From: a virus
Direction: 5' to 3' (one strand)
IMG/VR virus record: IMGVR_UViG_3300030382_000893
Coordinates: 1-21,729 of that record
Length of the DNA stretch: 21,729 bases
A program made the translations under genes and the position numbers. The number at the start of each line of letters is the position of its first letter. Positions within the stretch are counted from its first letter, which is position 1. This document shows, one piece after another, positions 21,259-21,729 of this stretch. Under the pieces are notes generated by a model. It was not told where the DNA came from and did no database searches. It worked only from the letters and a program-made list of their open reading frames with translations.

Positions 21259-21729
21259 TATTTTATTTGGATACCGACTTTTTTGCCTTTAAGAACTGCA
21301 CCACCGGATTTATAACCCTTATTCAATTCTCTATGAACTCTGCTTATTTCAGCTCTTCTGTTTCTGTTTGAAGGTTCAGCTTCTACACGACCTAGTTCTT
21401 CTAATAAATCTGTTCTTCCACCATGTTGGAAACCGGCTCTTCCACCTGTTTTATAATTACCTTTTTGTAGATGTGATAATCGTTTTTTTCTTGCTTTTTC
21501 TGTTCCTGGTCCTGTTCTAGTTTGACGTTTTTTTTCCTTTAGTCTCATGATCTCATTTAATCTCTTACTAGATTTCTTATGAAGTTTTAGATTAGTTCCT
21601 GGAGGACCGGATTCTTTGAATGTGCCGTGTACTTTAGTTTTCTCCATCTTTGTTTGACCAGTTTGTGGACCTTTTTTTATCTCTCTAAATTTAGTTTTTC
21701 CAGGACGTGAAATTAAATTACCGCCCCAT
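21258..21729 (-). CDS. Basic GGRAGF-motif protein, 5' end cut by window edge
   Basis: The reading frame is open to the edge of the window (first complete codon at 21728, reading WGGNLISRPGKTKFREIKKG...), so the ATG at 21647 is probably internal and the true start lies outside. The protein is very basic, with helical Lys/Arg stretches (SSKRLNEIMRLKEKKRQTRT). The Gly motif YKTGGRAGFQHGGRTDLLEELG is followed by SNRNRRAEISRVHRELNKGYKSGG and the ending GKKVGIQIK. GGRAGF also occurs in the partial gene at 1-1200. I recall this motif in marine phage proteins of unknown role. DNA- or RNA-binding is possible given its charge. Confidence 0.7.
   Translation of the reverse strand, partial: WGGNLISRPGKTKFREIKKGPQTGQTKMEKTKVHGTFKESGPPGTNLKLHKKSSKRLNEIMRLKEKKRQTRTGPGTEKARKKRLSHLQKGNYKTGGRAGFQHGGRTDLLEELGRVEAEPSNRNRRAEISRVHRELNKGYKSGGAVLKGKKVGIQIK

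Overview
The window reads as the virion-structure half of a tailed-phage genome, most likely a marine short-tailed phage (podovirus) of the kind infecting SAR11 or other low-GC marine Alphaproteobacteria. The DNA is AT-rich, all convincing genes lie on the minus strand, and coding density is very high. The gene set is a co-chaperonin, a scaffold, an HK97-type capsid protein, two adaptor-like proteins and short fibre proteins. There is no tape measure or tail tube between the adaptors and the fibres, which argues for a short tail. Host and family assignments rest on remembered protein resemblance, not on a search.

Transcription runs from position 21729 toward 1. Region A (21729-17396, head) holds a basic GGRAGF-motif protein cut by the window edge, a 58-residue Cys/His protein, an 84-residue protein, a GroES-like co-chaperonin, an acidic coiled-coil scaffold, a conserved 153-residue protein, a probable decoration protein and the major capsid protein, closed by a clear hairpin terminator. 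Region B (17334-13207, connector) holds two small proteins, a promoter with a highly structured leader, two small beta-type virion proteins, two adaptor-like proteins around a 271-residue protein, and another small virion protein. Region C (13193-9380, fibres) holds a repeat-rich Trp/Gly protein, a 406-residue fibre, a glycine-rich adhesin-like fibre and a 173-residue tail-associated protein.

Region D (9354-4941) is the accessory part. Six consecutive small genes, five with recognisable 2-oxoglutarate/Fe(II) dioxygenase metal motifs and one degenerate, are followed by a PAPS-type sulfotransferase. They are packed with overlaps of 1 to 8 nt or a 1-nt gap, and a candidate promoter lies just upstream. 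The cassette separates the fibre genes from Region E (4890-1), which holds a large tail hub/nozzle-like protein, a Gly-rich MPFKSEKQRR protein, three very small proteins and a 400-codon partial GGRAGF-motif protein. Four consecutive TAATG stop/start overlaps couple these genes.

The most unusual features are the dioxygenase-sulfotransferase cassette inside a tail-gene block and the leader at 16771-16837. That leader consists almost entirely of nested palindromes plus a hairpin that presents the ribosome-binding site in its loop. Stem-loops also sit directly upstream of the ribosome-binding sites of two other probable virion genes, one with a C(UUCG)G loop. No tRNA, CRISPR array, insertion sequence or integrase was seen, and no gene-free stretch exceeds 300 bases; the longest gap is 167 bases (16771-16937).
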